64,000 nucleotides of DNA from Meloidogyne chitwoodi. Taxonomy: Eukaryota; Nematoda; Chromadorea; Rhabditida; Meloidogynidae. The notes beneath the pieces are model-generated. The model searched no databases and was not told where the DNA came from. It saw nothing but the letters and a program-made list of their open reading frames with translations. Of the stretch, positions 1-10,500 are shown in pieces. The translations under genes were made by a program, and so were the position numbers. Each line of letters starts with the position of its first letter. Within the stretch, counting starts at the first letter, position 1. The stretch covers positions 1,302,001-1,366,000 of the forward strand of contig JACZZP010000011.1 of NCBI GenBank assembly GCA_015183035.1, in the 5' to 3' direction.

Positions 1-132
1 AAATAAATTTAAAAAAATCGAAACAAAATATAAGCAAAAGATACTAAAAAACATCACTAACAATAAGTGTAGAATAAAAATTTCAAAATATTTACTAAAA
101 TCAAACCAAAAATTTGAAATATTTATCTATAA

Positions 133-2148
133 TTATAATTCGGAAAAATAGTATACATGTTGAAATTTAATTGTTTCATGACCGATGGATGTGAATTTTG
201 GAAGAAGATAACGTGCAAATAATTCGAGTCCATTCTTTACTGGTGAAACATAACCAAGCTTCTCAAGCAGAATTGAAATTGGTGGTTTACGTGATGGAAA
301 TGCATTCGGAACGCTGCTAGATTAGAAAAATTAAAACGAATTTAGAAGTTTCTGTTACTATTTTATTAAATGTATTATTGTTAGCAGTATATATACCTGA
401 TTATACAAAAATCGTCCTGAATGGACTTGTATTTATCGACAGCTTCCGGTCTGCAAGCCAGTAAGAGAGTCTCAAAAGGAACTTTGTGAAATGGTCTAAA
501 CGCACAGACAGGTTCGCCTGATTTGCAGATCTTAAAAATGAAAAATTTTAAGATTTTTTTAATCGAAAATCTCATTAATTTCAAATAAAAAATTACTACC
601 TTGAGCCAGTGCCACTGGGCAATCAATTTTAAACCCCAATGTTCAAGTAGATTGTAAGCAGACTGAAATACTGTCTGACTATTTGTAACCCATAGACATA
701 AAAGGCCATTTGGCATTAATACCATAGAAATTGGAAGACGTTGAATAGTGTCCACCGAGAGCTTATTTGAATAAAATGAAGATCGGTCGGAGGAAGAAAC
801 ATTCGAAATTAGTTCATACCTACAAATATCGATGTATATTAGAAATATAAAAACAACAAATTTTAAGGTTACTGAACGATTTTTGTCTCTTCACTGTTCT
901 ATTTCGCCACGGAGGATCAATGATTATAAAATCGAAATAGTTCATTCCATCTGTAAAAAAATATTGTTTAATTTTAAATGTACTTGTTATTTACTTTTTT
1001 TGGTTAGATAATTGATAGCTGAAACATCACCAAGAAGAAACGAAGAATGTGGAGGTATTTGAAATAAAGAATTTGCCAAGATACATTCTGAGTGTTTGTT
1101 TCGATATAATGTGGGTGTTTTTGTTATAAAACTAAAGTAGAATATAATGTTGAAATTTTTCAGAATGAATTTTAAATTTTTTTGGTACTTTTCCCTTATG
1201 TGTCAGGAGTTTTGCGGACATTTTTTGCGGATTATTTTGATTGATTCCTCCTTTATTTATTGCCTCTCTAATCTGTTACTTATTCTCATAAACTCTTTCA
1301 ATTAGTTTTTCCTCTTTAATTATAGATCGATTATAAAAATGAAAATTTGGGATTTGCCAACAACTGAGGAAGGTGCCAAGAATTTTTCAGGATCGTGGGC
1401 GTGCCTGGGGGAAGTACTGGGAATTGGAGTGATTTATTTTTTATATTTTCTTTATATATAGTTATAAAATAATCCGCAAAAAATGTCCGCAAAACTCCTG
1501 ACATATAAGGGAAAAGTACCATTTTTTTATACTAATTTGCTACTCTCCATTTATCAATTAAATAAAATCAATATTTTTAAACCTCGTATCTCTTGTTTTC
1601 TCTAAATCGGCAATAAAAATTTCTTTACAAAAAGACGATGTTGTTGCTACCTCAAATTCAAGTTTCGGAGCATTTTTTACTAAATTTCTAGCTTCCTTAT
1701 TTCCTAAAAAATGTTAAATGTTTTAAAATTTATTCGACTTACCAACATCGAGAAACTCAGAGTTCCCGTTAAGCAATTTTTCACAATAAACTGTCAAAAA
1801 TTTTTGATGTACTGATTGGACAATTGCTGAGTTCTACATATATTTATAGATTTATAATCTTTAATGATTTTTAACCTTTTCAATAAATTCAGGAACTTTT
1901 GAGTTACAAGTTTTATGCTTCCTCTTTCTGCACTTTCCTTCTTTTTCATCAAGCCAGTTGGCCACATGAGATTCCATCATAAATGGTGTATCAATTTTAT
2001 AAAAGACATCACGTAAAGACATAAATCTATTGAAACAATACATTACCTATTATGAAATTGGAACTTACTTTTTGCCCTTAGTTTGGGTGTAAATACTCCT
2101 GTAAATCTCCATTTCATCAAAATAGATAAAAAAACGATCGGAAATCAT
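133..2148 (-). CDS. METTL4/DAMT-1-like MT-A70 adenine methyltransferase
   Basis: SAM-dependent adenine-N6 methyltransferase of the METTL4 branch of the MT-A70 family. Members of this branch are reported to modify snRNA or DNA adenines. The DPPW catalytic motif is read in an exon at about 873-950 (FDFIIIDPPWRNRTVKR). The next exon (about 600-819) carries LLCLWVTN and AQWHWLK. Exon 397-530 carries KSGEPV...FETLLL, and the last exon (133-313) carries SVPNAFPSRKPPI...LELFARYLLP...KFQHVYYF before a TAA. All of these match METTL4 in order. Exon 1005-1090 (IPPHSSFLLGDVSAINYL) precedes the motif as in METTL4. A basic exon (about 1861-2043, KCRKRKHK) and a first exon starting MISDRFFIYFDE give the 5' end. 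Some internal join phases could not be closed by eye. A MITE lies in an intron at 1180-1525. The gene is divergent from the MTHFS gene. Confidence 0.85.
1180..1525. mobile_element. MITE with ~60 bp terminal inverted repeats in METTL4 intron
   Basis: The left arm (about 1180-1239) begins GGTACTTTTCCCTTATGTGT and reads through GTTTTGCGGACATTTTTTGCGG. The right arm (about 1466-1525) is its near-exact reverse complement. The arms enclose about 225 bp of AT-rich DNA with no coding potential. This is the layout of a non-autonomous DNA transposon. The near-identical arms suggest it is young. No clear target-site duplication was resolved in the AT-rich flanks. Confidence 0.75.
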
Positions 2149-2502
2149 TTCTTTAAACTAAAAATATCACCACGTAATGTCCAACTAAAAAACATCAAAT
2201 TAATACATAATAAATTTTTACTTTTATATTCTAACTAACAATATTGTTTACTTAAAATTTATCAAATTTTTATCGATAATTGGACTATTAAACAAAGTAA
2301 ACAACATCTTATCATTTCTCCACATTTTTTAAATCATAACATTTCAGTTTGTTATGATTACTAAATACATAACATACATAAATATTATAAGTATATTATT
2401 AGAATTGTTATTTGTAATGCCGGCTAAATTTCCTCCCAACTGTAGTTTTTCTTTATTTGTTCTTTTTAGAAAGAATTTGTAAAAAAAACCAAAACTGTTT
2501 AT
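2149..2502. promoter_or_regulatory. Divergent promoter region, METTL4 / MTHFS
   Basis: The 354 bp AT-rich gap separates the start codons of two divergently transcribed genes, so it probably holds both promoters. A pyrimidine tract ending in TAG just before 2471 could be a trans-splice acceptor for the MTHFS mRNA. No specific factor site was recognised. Confidence 0.4.
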
Positions 2503-3529
2503 ATGTCATTATTAGCAACAAAAAAAATAATTCGAAAACAAATAAAACAAAAGATTGACCAACTTTTGTCCAGCTCAGAAGGTACATCGCATGTCAAGAG
2601 TGAAAGTAATTCCGTTAAAAATAAAGTGAGTATTTGCTGCTAAATATATCTTTGAGTTAGCAGGTTTCTCTTGATTTTAAAATTTTTTGATTAAAAAAAT
2701 CTTTTTATGAGGGACCGTAGGCTCGCGGTGACGACTTGTCGCGGAATACTATTTTATATAAGGAGAATTACATATAAATAAATGAAGTAGTTGTTATCCG
2801 CGACAAATCGGCCACGACTACTCGAGTGTTATCTTTTTTTTAGCTATTCAGTCATCCGTGGTTCAAAGATTCTAAGCGTATTGCAATTTATGTAAGCACT
2901 ATTGGAGAGATTATCACCGATGAGATAATTCTTCGAGCACTCGAGGATGGCAAGGAAGTCTTTATTCCGAGGTATAAAATCATACAATATTCTTTTTAAA
3001 TTTGAAGACAATTTTTAGAATAAGAAAAGGTCATGATTATATGGAAATGGTAAGTGTGAGAAAATTTTTGAATTTAAATTTAGCTTAAATTATGTTCTAA
3101 CGCCGAGTTTGACAAACTTGATCGTACCACGTGGGGGTATTTTTCTATTTTTACCTTTTAAATATATTATATTTGATGAATTTTAACTTTCAAGAATTCG
3201 TCAACATTCGTCTGATGCACAACCTCCTTCATACAGTGATGGAATTATACCGGGACAGGGTATTGGAAAATTAATTTCGGAAAATATGTTTGTAATTTAA
3301 TTTAGAACTCCTGGATCTGGTAATTATGCCTGGAGTTGCCTTTACGCTTGATGGTAAAAGATTGGGTCATGGACGAGGGTATTACGACCGCTTTCTTCAT
3401 CAATATGCGCAAAAGTGTAATGGCCACTTTCCAAAAACAATTGCATTGGCATTGACCATTCAAATTCTTGAAGACTTACCAATGAGTGAACAAGACGTGC
3501 CTGTCAATCAAATTATTTGTGCATTTTGA
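2503..3529 (+). CDS. 5-formyltetrahydrofolate cyclo-ligase (MTHFS)
   Basis: ATP-dependent conversion of 5-formyl-THF to 5,10-methenyl-THF, which returns storage folate to one-carbon metabolism. The model has six exons: 2503-2625 (MSLLATKKIIRKQIKQKI), 2844-2972 (SKRIAIYVSTIGEI...EVFIPR), 3019-3049 (IRKGHDYMEM), about 3082-3130, about 3196-3262, and 3306-3529. Introns are GT-AG and in phase. The C-terminal exon carries the family signature: LDLVIMPGVAF, then GKRLGHGRGYYDRF, the conserved ATP/substrate-binding loop of cyclo-ligases. The length of about 200 residues is normal for the family. The first ATG after a possible spliced-leader acceptor was taken as start. The first intron holds a GC-rich hairpin element. 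The gene shares a divergent promoter region with the METTL4 gene. Confidence 0.92.
2712..2826. repeat. GC-rich imperfect inverted repeat in MTHFS intron 1
   Basis: GACTTGTCGCGGAATA at about 2731 faces TATCCGCGACAAATC at about 2796. Weaker pairing extends outward to the CTCG on both sides. The spacer is about 45 bp of AT-rich sequence. The GC content is far above the surrounding intron, so this is probably a decayed small MITE. Confidence 0.5.
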
Positions 3530-3992
3530 TTCCTTTTCCCTAATATAACGATATATACTAAATTGATATTTTATCAAATTTGTCATTTAGCCTTACTATT
3601 GAGTAACAATAAATATAAATTACCAAAGTAACAACGGTCATATTATCGTCATTCTCTTTACATTTGTAGTGGGCGAATGAATGGTCAAGAACCTAAATAG
3701 ATTAGCAGATGATGAGGAGAAAGAATATAATATGTCACTATGAATAACTGATGTTTGTTTGTCCAGTTGTTATCCACTGATGAATACTGGATAATGGACT
3801 TCTTTAAAGGCTTTTAACTTTGAGTTTTTTTCAACATTTATTTTCTTTACTCCATTATGTTAATGTAAATATCATTAAAAACATTTACGACTAACTAATC
3901 TATTGTGTATATCCTCTAATTTATTCTGTTTATTATGTTTTCATTGTTAATCAACTGTGTGTATTTACAATATTCAAAAATTTATCAAAGGA
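3530..3992. other. Intergenic, MTHFS 3' / cadherin 5'
   Basis: No gene is seen. The stretch should hold the MTHFS 3' UTR (an AATAAA-like run lies near 3607) and the promoter or trans-splice site of the following cadherin. Confidence 0.4.
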
Positions 3993-6027
3993 ATGATGAA
4001 ATTTTTGGCTTTTATCAGTAAAACAAGGATATTGTTGTTACTATTGCTGTTGAATATTTACTTAATTTTTGGATTCAAACTTGAGGTGGATAAAAAAAGA
4101 AATGAATCCCTTCAAGAAAACGAATTAAGTTATAAAGAACAACGTTTATGTTTACTCGAGAATGAGAGTAATGCGCTTTATTTATCTGTAGCTGAAAATA
4201 CGCCTAAAGGTTATTATTAAATAAATATAAACATTTGCTAAAGAAAATATCTAAATAAAAAATAAATACCTATAGTGATTTATTTGTGTTTTTTTCAGAA
4301 TCTATTCTAGCAGCTCTGCCAGTTATCGGTATTCCTTCAGGACACAATGCTAATATTAAATTGACCTTACTGAGTGGACGACAATTTGTTTGGCTTAATA
4401 CATCTAATAATCAACTGCATTTAAAGCAATCGCTGGATCGTGAGGAAGTATTTTAAAATTAAATCATTTTTTATTACACTGTCATTTTAGGGTTTAACCA
4501 ATATAAATGTTTTGATACAATGCACACCTTTACTTAACGAATATTTCAATATTGACGTATCTTCTGGCGTTCTTTTTCCCGTTTGTTTTTTCTTAAAAGC
4601 TTTTAACTAATTAGTTCGTTAACAAAACAGTTGAACATAAGCGTTTTTATTTTTGTTACGGATGTTAACGATAATGCACCAAAATTCACAAAAAATGGAA
4701 AATTCGCTATTAATTTACATGAGGAGCTTCCACCTGGAACACCGATTCGCCTGGATTTTCATGCGACTGATGCTGATCAGCCAGGACCAAATTCTCATAT
4801 TCGTTATAGAATTGAAAAGGTTTTTATTTTTTGTTATCTGATGATTAAATTGAGAATTTTAATTAATAGAACAGTTCTTCCTATCCTTCAGAAGTGTCCG
4901 AAAAAGACGGTATAAATCAACTGCATTTTTCTCATCTACTCTCTATTCCTGATCCTTTTCGTGCCGAAATATTTGTAGCTGATCGAATAGATTTTGAACG
5001 AATGCCTCCTTATTTTTCAATACAGATTGAAGCTGAGGATCAAGGAAACCCTAGAATGCGCTCTTTAGCTACTCTTACTGTACATATAATTGATGTAGAT
5101 GACCAGAATCCAATATTTTCTTCATTGGTTTATATGACAGGCCACTCTGTGGGTGGATTTTTTTTATAAATTAATTGTCCCGAATTAGATTTCTAACTCA
5201 CTTCTAACAATAAATCCTGGACAAATTAGGGCATGGGATGGTGATAGTATTAATGAAACAATTGTTTATATGCTTGATGGAGGTAAATAATGGAAAACTT
5301 TTAAAATGTTTCTCTTTAGAAAATTCGTATTTATCCATCGAGGAATTGAATGACACTATTTACTCTCTAATTGATCAGCTACCGCTTGGTTCCCGACTAA
5401 TTATTAAGGTAAGACAATTTTGTAAATTTTAACTTATTTGAAAATGATATTTTATAAAATAAAACTAAAGGCTTTCCAACTTGATCGGCCTGAAAGATCG
5501 GCAATTGCATTTCTCTTAATTGACCCTTATGATAAACAAGATATTGTGAAGAAGAATTCGTCTAGTATAATTTGCAATTGTAATCAATCTTTACAATCTC
5601 GAGAAATAGAACAGGAAAGATCCGAATATATCCATTTATCTGCTGTGCATATCCTTAGCGCCATCTGTTTTTTGTTATTGTTAAGCAATTGTGCGACTTT
5701 AAGTTTGTGGTTAGGCGAAAAGAGGACAAAACTTACATCTAAATTGTTTATTTTTTATTTAATTTTTAACCAATAAGGTTATTTTATAGATATGACTCAC
5801 ATCGATACGATTCAATGGAAAACAATAATAACAAAACATATACTAATAGTTTTACAACAGAGAATAGCTGCAAAGGTTTGGATTGGATGTTAAACCGTTC
5901 TTTAGAAAATGATCAAGGAGTTCAAATTAATAAAACAAACATTTTACCTTCATTGATTGGAGTCGATTTCTCTTTCTATAGTAAAAATAATTCAAACATT
6001 TTAAAGCCAATTAATAGAATGAAGTGA
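3993..6027 (+). CDS. Short cadherin, single-pass membrane protein
   Basis: Calcium-dependent adhesion-type receptor. It starts MMKFLAFISKTR followed by a leucine run that makes a signal peptide (exon 1, 3993-4209). Exon 2 (4299 on) ends in LDRE. The exon near 4631 has the calcium motif DVNDNAPKF, then FHATDADQPG and RYRIE. The exon near 4870-5155 has RAEIFVADRIDFERM...IDVDDQNPIF. A further repeat contains RAWDGDSINETIVYMLDGG. A transmembrane helix (HILSAICFLLLLSN) lies at about 5647-5700, followed by a short Asn-rich tail ending in NRMK and TGA at 6025-6027. About three to four EC repeats are visible, far fewer than classical cadherins and similar to the small nematode-specific cadherins. No catenin-binding motif was recognised. 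The exact C. elegans orthologue was not assigned. Confidence 0.85.
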
Positions 6028-7611
6028 TTATTTATATATATAATTGAGTTTTTGTTTAAATTTATTTTTTAAGTGAATAAAAGAGCCTTATTATATTTTC
6101 TCACACATCAACCTATATTCATCTTTATATTTTTCAAAAATAACGAAAAATACAAAAGAGTAACAAAAACATTTGTGTATTTAATTGGGGATATAGAATT
6201 TGGAGAATACGATCAATTTGATGAGTCCATCTCTCACACCGACAATTCAATTTTATTTACTGTCGACGAATCTCTGATTTTGCTTTTAATTAATTTAAAA
6301 AATTATAAATAAAAAAATAATATAAATAGGTATATTTAAATTAATTAACAGTTTTGTTGGAATATCTTATGGAAAATTATTATTTTTTACTCAAATACTT
6401 TTATTGTTAACTTTTTGGAAAAAAATCCAAACAATTTCTGTCATGCTATTTACAAAAAAAAAGGAGGATAAAAGAGTAGAAAATAAATAAAAAAAGAAAT
6501 TGTTGGTTGGTGATTATTAAATATGTCTAAAAGTCAATGTCCATTTATTATAGCACAATTAAGTGAATTCGCACTCTCATGAGTGGCTAGTCCATTATTA
6601 CTTATATAATTATATTTTAATTTTCTTTTTTATATTTTAATTTTTTTAATGATGCATACCTACCTTTATTATTTATTTAATTGTTATTATTTTACTAAAT
6701 ACTTTTATTTCTTAAATTTTTTTAAAATTAAATAAGCATTTTAATGATAATATCTTTAAAGTTTTTACTTTATCGTTTAATTTTTTAAATAATTTTTGAG
6801 ATATTTTTTTAAATATTCTGATCTTTATTTTTTGTGTTTGTCCCTTTTATGTATTTTTAACAATTTTACGCTTTTATTACTCTATAATAAAAAAACTTGA
6901 TCTTTTAAATATTTTTTCCATTTTTTCTGATAAAACAGTCGGCAACATAAAGAAAAACTTTTAAAAAACAAAAAAAATATTCGATTTTTTAATTCGTCCT
7001 AAATAGACTTCGCCGCTTTTCCGCATGGGTATTTTTGACCTTTCTTTGTTTTTGTGCATTGTGTATAGAAAGTTGGGAAATTAGCACCTTTTATGTTTCA
7101 TTAAATAAAATGAATGAAAATAAATAAATATATTGTATTAAATAAAATAAGTACATAATAGTAGCACATTTATAAATTACTAATTTATTTCACGTTTTTT
7201 TCAGTTTTACTTTTTTGTTAAATTAAAGAAGTAAACATAGGTACTTGCACGTGAATGTTTTTTTATTTATTTTATTTATACATAACCTATTTTATTTATA
7301 TTTTTTATTATTTTCTAGTGTTAATTTTAACTTTAAAATGTTAATTTTTAATTTTTATTTTCTTCAATTTAAATTAAAAAATAATAATAATTATTATTTT
7401 TATATTAAACAACAAAATGTTTCAAAAATATAATGACAAAAAATGTTTTAAAAAATATTTTAAAACAAAAAAGAAAAAAATATTTTTATTATTATTTAAA
7501 AGTAAAAAATAATATTTTTCTTTTTCTTTTTTTATTTATTTCTTCTTCTCTGAGGTATTTAATTTTGCAAAATATAATTAATTAATTAAAAATTTTATTT
7601 TTAAATTTTAG
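6028..7611. other. Intergenic AT-rich spacer
   Basis: Very AT-rich. An open frame at 6073-6312 includes FGEYDQFDESISHTDNSI, which is richer than random. It follows an AG acceptor-like site (gatatag, near 6196), so it may be an alternative cadherin tail exon, but no donor in matching phase was found. A hydrophobic open frame at 7245-7433 might hold the missing signal peptide of the downstream channel. Neither is supported enough to call. Confidence 0.35.
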
Positions 7612-10157
7612 TTTGAACCCTGAAGAAAGACAAGATTTGGCTAGAAAATTTAAATATTATTATAAATCAGTAAGACCATCTGAGGAGTTTAATATGGTCA
7701 AAACAATTAATGGTAATAAATAAATATTTAATTATTTAATTATTTTTTAGGTACATTTTTTCGTTTATTAACTCAATTAGAACTAATCGATACTCGAGAA
7801 TTTGAAGTAAAATTATTTAATAATTTAAAAATATTTTTAAAAATTAAAGAACTTTCCAAATTATCTTGGTTTGGAATTTTCTTTATTTATTCATTTTCGA
7901 GATGATAGACTACAATTAAGAGATTTACATGAATTACCTATTTCTTTATCTGATGAATTATTTACTCCTTGGCAAGTAATTATTTTATTTAATAAATAAA
8001 TTTAAATAAAAAATTAAAAAAAAAAGCCTCGAATTCAATTACTTCCATTATTAACAACCAAAACAATTAATTATCAAAAAAGTACTTATTTAAGTCCAAA
8101 TAATGGTTTAATTACTTTTATTTATCGGTAAATTTAAATACTAAATTAATAAATTATTATTATTTTTTAAAGTTTTTCTGGTCAACTTTATTGTGATTCA
8201 CAAACATGGAAAGAACCTTTTGAAAAATATTCTTGTCATTTTTGGTTTGAAACAAATCCAGGTATTTAATTAATTTTATTTAAAAAATAAAATAATAATT
8301 ATTATTATTTTTAGATGAACGTCTACAATTAACAATTATTAGAGATTTAAGATCATTTGATCAAATAAATTATATTAAAAATGAATATGGTAATATTAAT
8401 TTAATTTTTAAATATTCTTTCTAATTATTAAAAAAAATATTTTTTTATTTTTCTAAAATTATTTTTGAGATTATTAAATAATATTTAAATAATTAATTAT
8501 TATTATTTTAATTTAAAGAGCAATGGCCATGGTTATTATTACGTTTTAATTTTTGTTCTAAAAAATGGCAAAAAGTCTTAATTTGTTTTTATTTACCATC
8601 TTTAATGCTTTTTGTTTCTGCACTTCTTGCCCAATGGAAAAGACGAAAAATTCAAGTTTTTGTTTTGATTGGTGTTATTATTTCTTTAATTTTATTGGTA
8701 AAAAAAATATTTAAAAAAATTAATAATTAAATTATTTTTAAAGCAAAATATTTATTCAAAATCAATTTCTTCTCCATTTTCACTAAAATTTAATTTAATG
8801 GATCTTTGGTTAGCTTGTATTTTTGTTCATTTAATTTGTTTACTTTCTATTGATTTGGCATTTCCTGCAAGAAGAATTATTATTTTTAAACAAAAAATTA
8901 TGAAAAAAAGAAATAATAATATTGAAAGTAGTGAATTAAATGATGAATTAATTATGGTATTTTTAAATATTTATTTATTTTTTAAATAATTAAATATTTA
9001 AAGGCTTGTGGTAAAAAAAGACAAAGAAAAAAAGAAATAATTTCATCATATTTTCAAAATACAAAAGAAAATAATAATAATAAATATTCTTCCCCATTAT
9101 TTTCTACATTAACTCGTAAAATTGGAATACAACAAAGTATTAAAATAATTTTAAAATAAAATAAATCTTTTTTCAGTCCCTTCAACAATTAATCGTCAAT
9201 TTCGTGCAACATTTTTTCCTTCATCTCAAAATTCTTTACTTCATCATTATGTTTCAAGTCCTAAACTTTCTTCATCTAATAATCAACAAAAACAATTTTT
9301 AACTTCAAAAAAGCGTATTATTTCTGGTATTTACATATTAATTTAAATAATTAATTTTTAAAGTATTACCAACTTGTATATATTCAACACCTTCCTCTCC
9401 TTATTGTTCTTCAAAGGCTAATATTACTTCAAATAATCAAATGGCACGTACTTCTTCAGTTCCTCCATTTAAAGATATTTCTTCTTCTTTTTCTAATATT
9501 GTTTTAATTTTTAAATTATTTTTTTTATATTTTTTTTAAATTAAAAATTAAAGGATAATATTTGGCCAGAAGGGGAAGAAGATCCAAAAGATGAGAAAAG
9601 ACAAAAAGCAATAACTCAATTACTTAACGAAATGGAATTTCTTAGAAATGTTGACAATGATAATAATAATAAAGAGTATATTTTAAATATTTTTATTTTT
9701 ATTTAAATTTTAAAAATAAAATTGAGAGGCAGTATTGATAAAAATAAATTTATAATAAATTCTTCTAATCAACAAAATAAATCTTTAATAAATAAACAAC
9801 CCCAACAAATACCTTCATCTACTTGTATATCTTCAAATATTCCTAAAACACTTCCTTTACAACAAAAATTTAATTTAACCAATTATCCTCTAAATTCAAA
9901 TAAACAATATAAAATTGGAAAAACTGAAATATTTTCTGGCGATGAGGAAGAAGAAGAAGAAGAAATAGGCAGAATTGAAGGTGATGGATTGGGACTGCCT
10001 AAACAAAAAAGGTAAAAATTTAATTTAAAAAATACTAAATTAAAAAATATTATTTTTTTTTTCCAGAATTCCCTTTTTGGTTATTTTTACAAGTTTTTGT
10101 ATATTTCTTTCTGTTTATTTAATATTAATTTTAATGGTGATTTTTGATTGGTTATGA
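7612..10157 (+). CDS. Divergent Cys-loop pentameric ligand-gated ion channel subunit (5' end missing)
   Basis: Extracellular exons include FRDDRLQL (the W-x-D-x-R-L region of the ligand domain) and ISLSDELFTPWQPRIQL. The diagnostic loop is YCDSQTWKEPFEKYSCHFW, with exactly 13 residues between the two cysteines, at about 8190-8240. Next come TM1 (VLICFYLPSLMLFVSALL), TM2 (QVFVLIGVIISLILL) and TM3 (FNLMDLWLACIFVHLICL; the D-x-W before TM3 is typical). A long Asn/Ser/Gln-rich intracellular loop with a Glu run follows, then a final exon with TM4 (FLVIFTSFCIFLSVYLILI) ending FDWL and TGA. The first exon seen starts after TTTTAG at 7612 without a signal peptide, so at least one 5' exon is missing. 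The TM2 lacks the PAR motif and the usual Thr/Leu pattern, so ion choice and ligand cannot be given. Confidence 0.8.
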
Positions 10158-10500
10158 TGAATATTTTAATTTTTTTATTATTTATATTTTTTTTTTGCTT
10201 TAAATAAATATTTTTTTATATTTAAAATTATTTTAAATTTAGGATTATTTATAAAAATAAATATTAAAATATAAAAATTATTTTTGAAATTATAATTCTT
10301 TAAAAAAGAGTACTTTAAAATAATAAAAAATTTAATATTAATTTTTAAATATTTTTGAAGAATCCAACTCATTGAATTTTTTTAAATTGTATAAATGAAA
10401 CGTTTATGTAATGTGTTAAATAATAAAATAAGGAAAAATAAATTTAATATTCAAAGGAGAAAAGTAGTTAAAATATAAAAATTAAATAAATAAATAAAAA
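10158..10500. other. Intergenic between channel and prolyl hydroxylase A
   Basis: AT-rich (long A/T runs, no gene). The last ~45 bp before 10501 are also present upstream of the second hydroxylase copy, which marks the outer edge of the inverted duplication at about 10455. Confidence 0.5.

Noticed and set aside
7245..7433. Signal-peptide exon of the Cys-loop channel
   Set aside because: Hydrophobic but low complexity, and no in-phase donor leading to 7612 could be identified.
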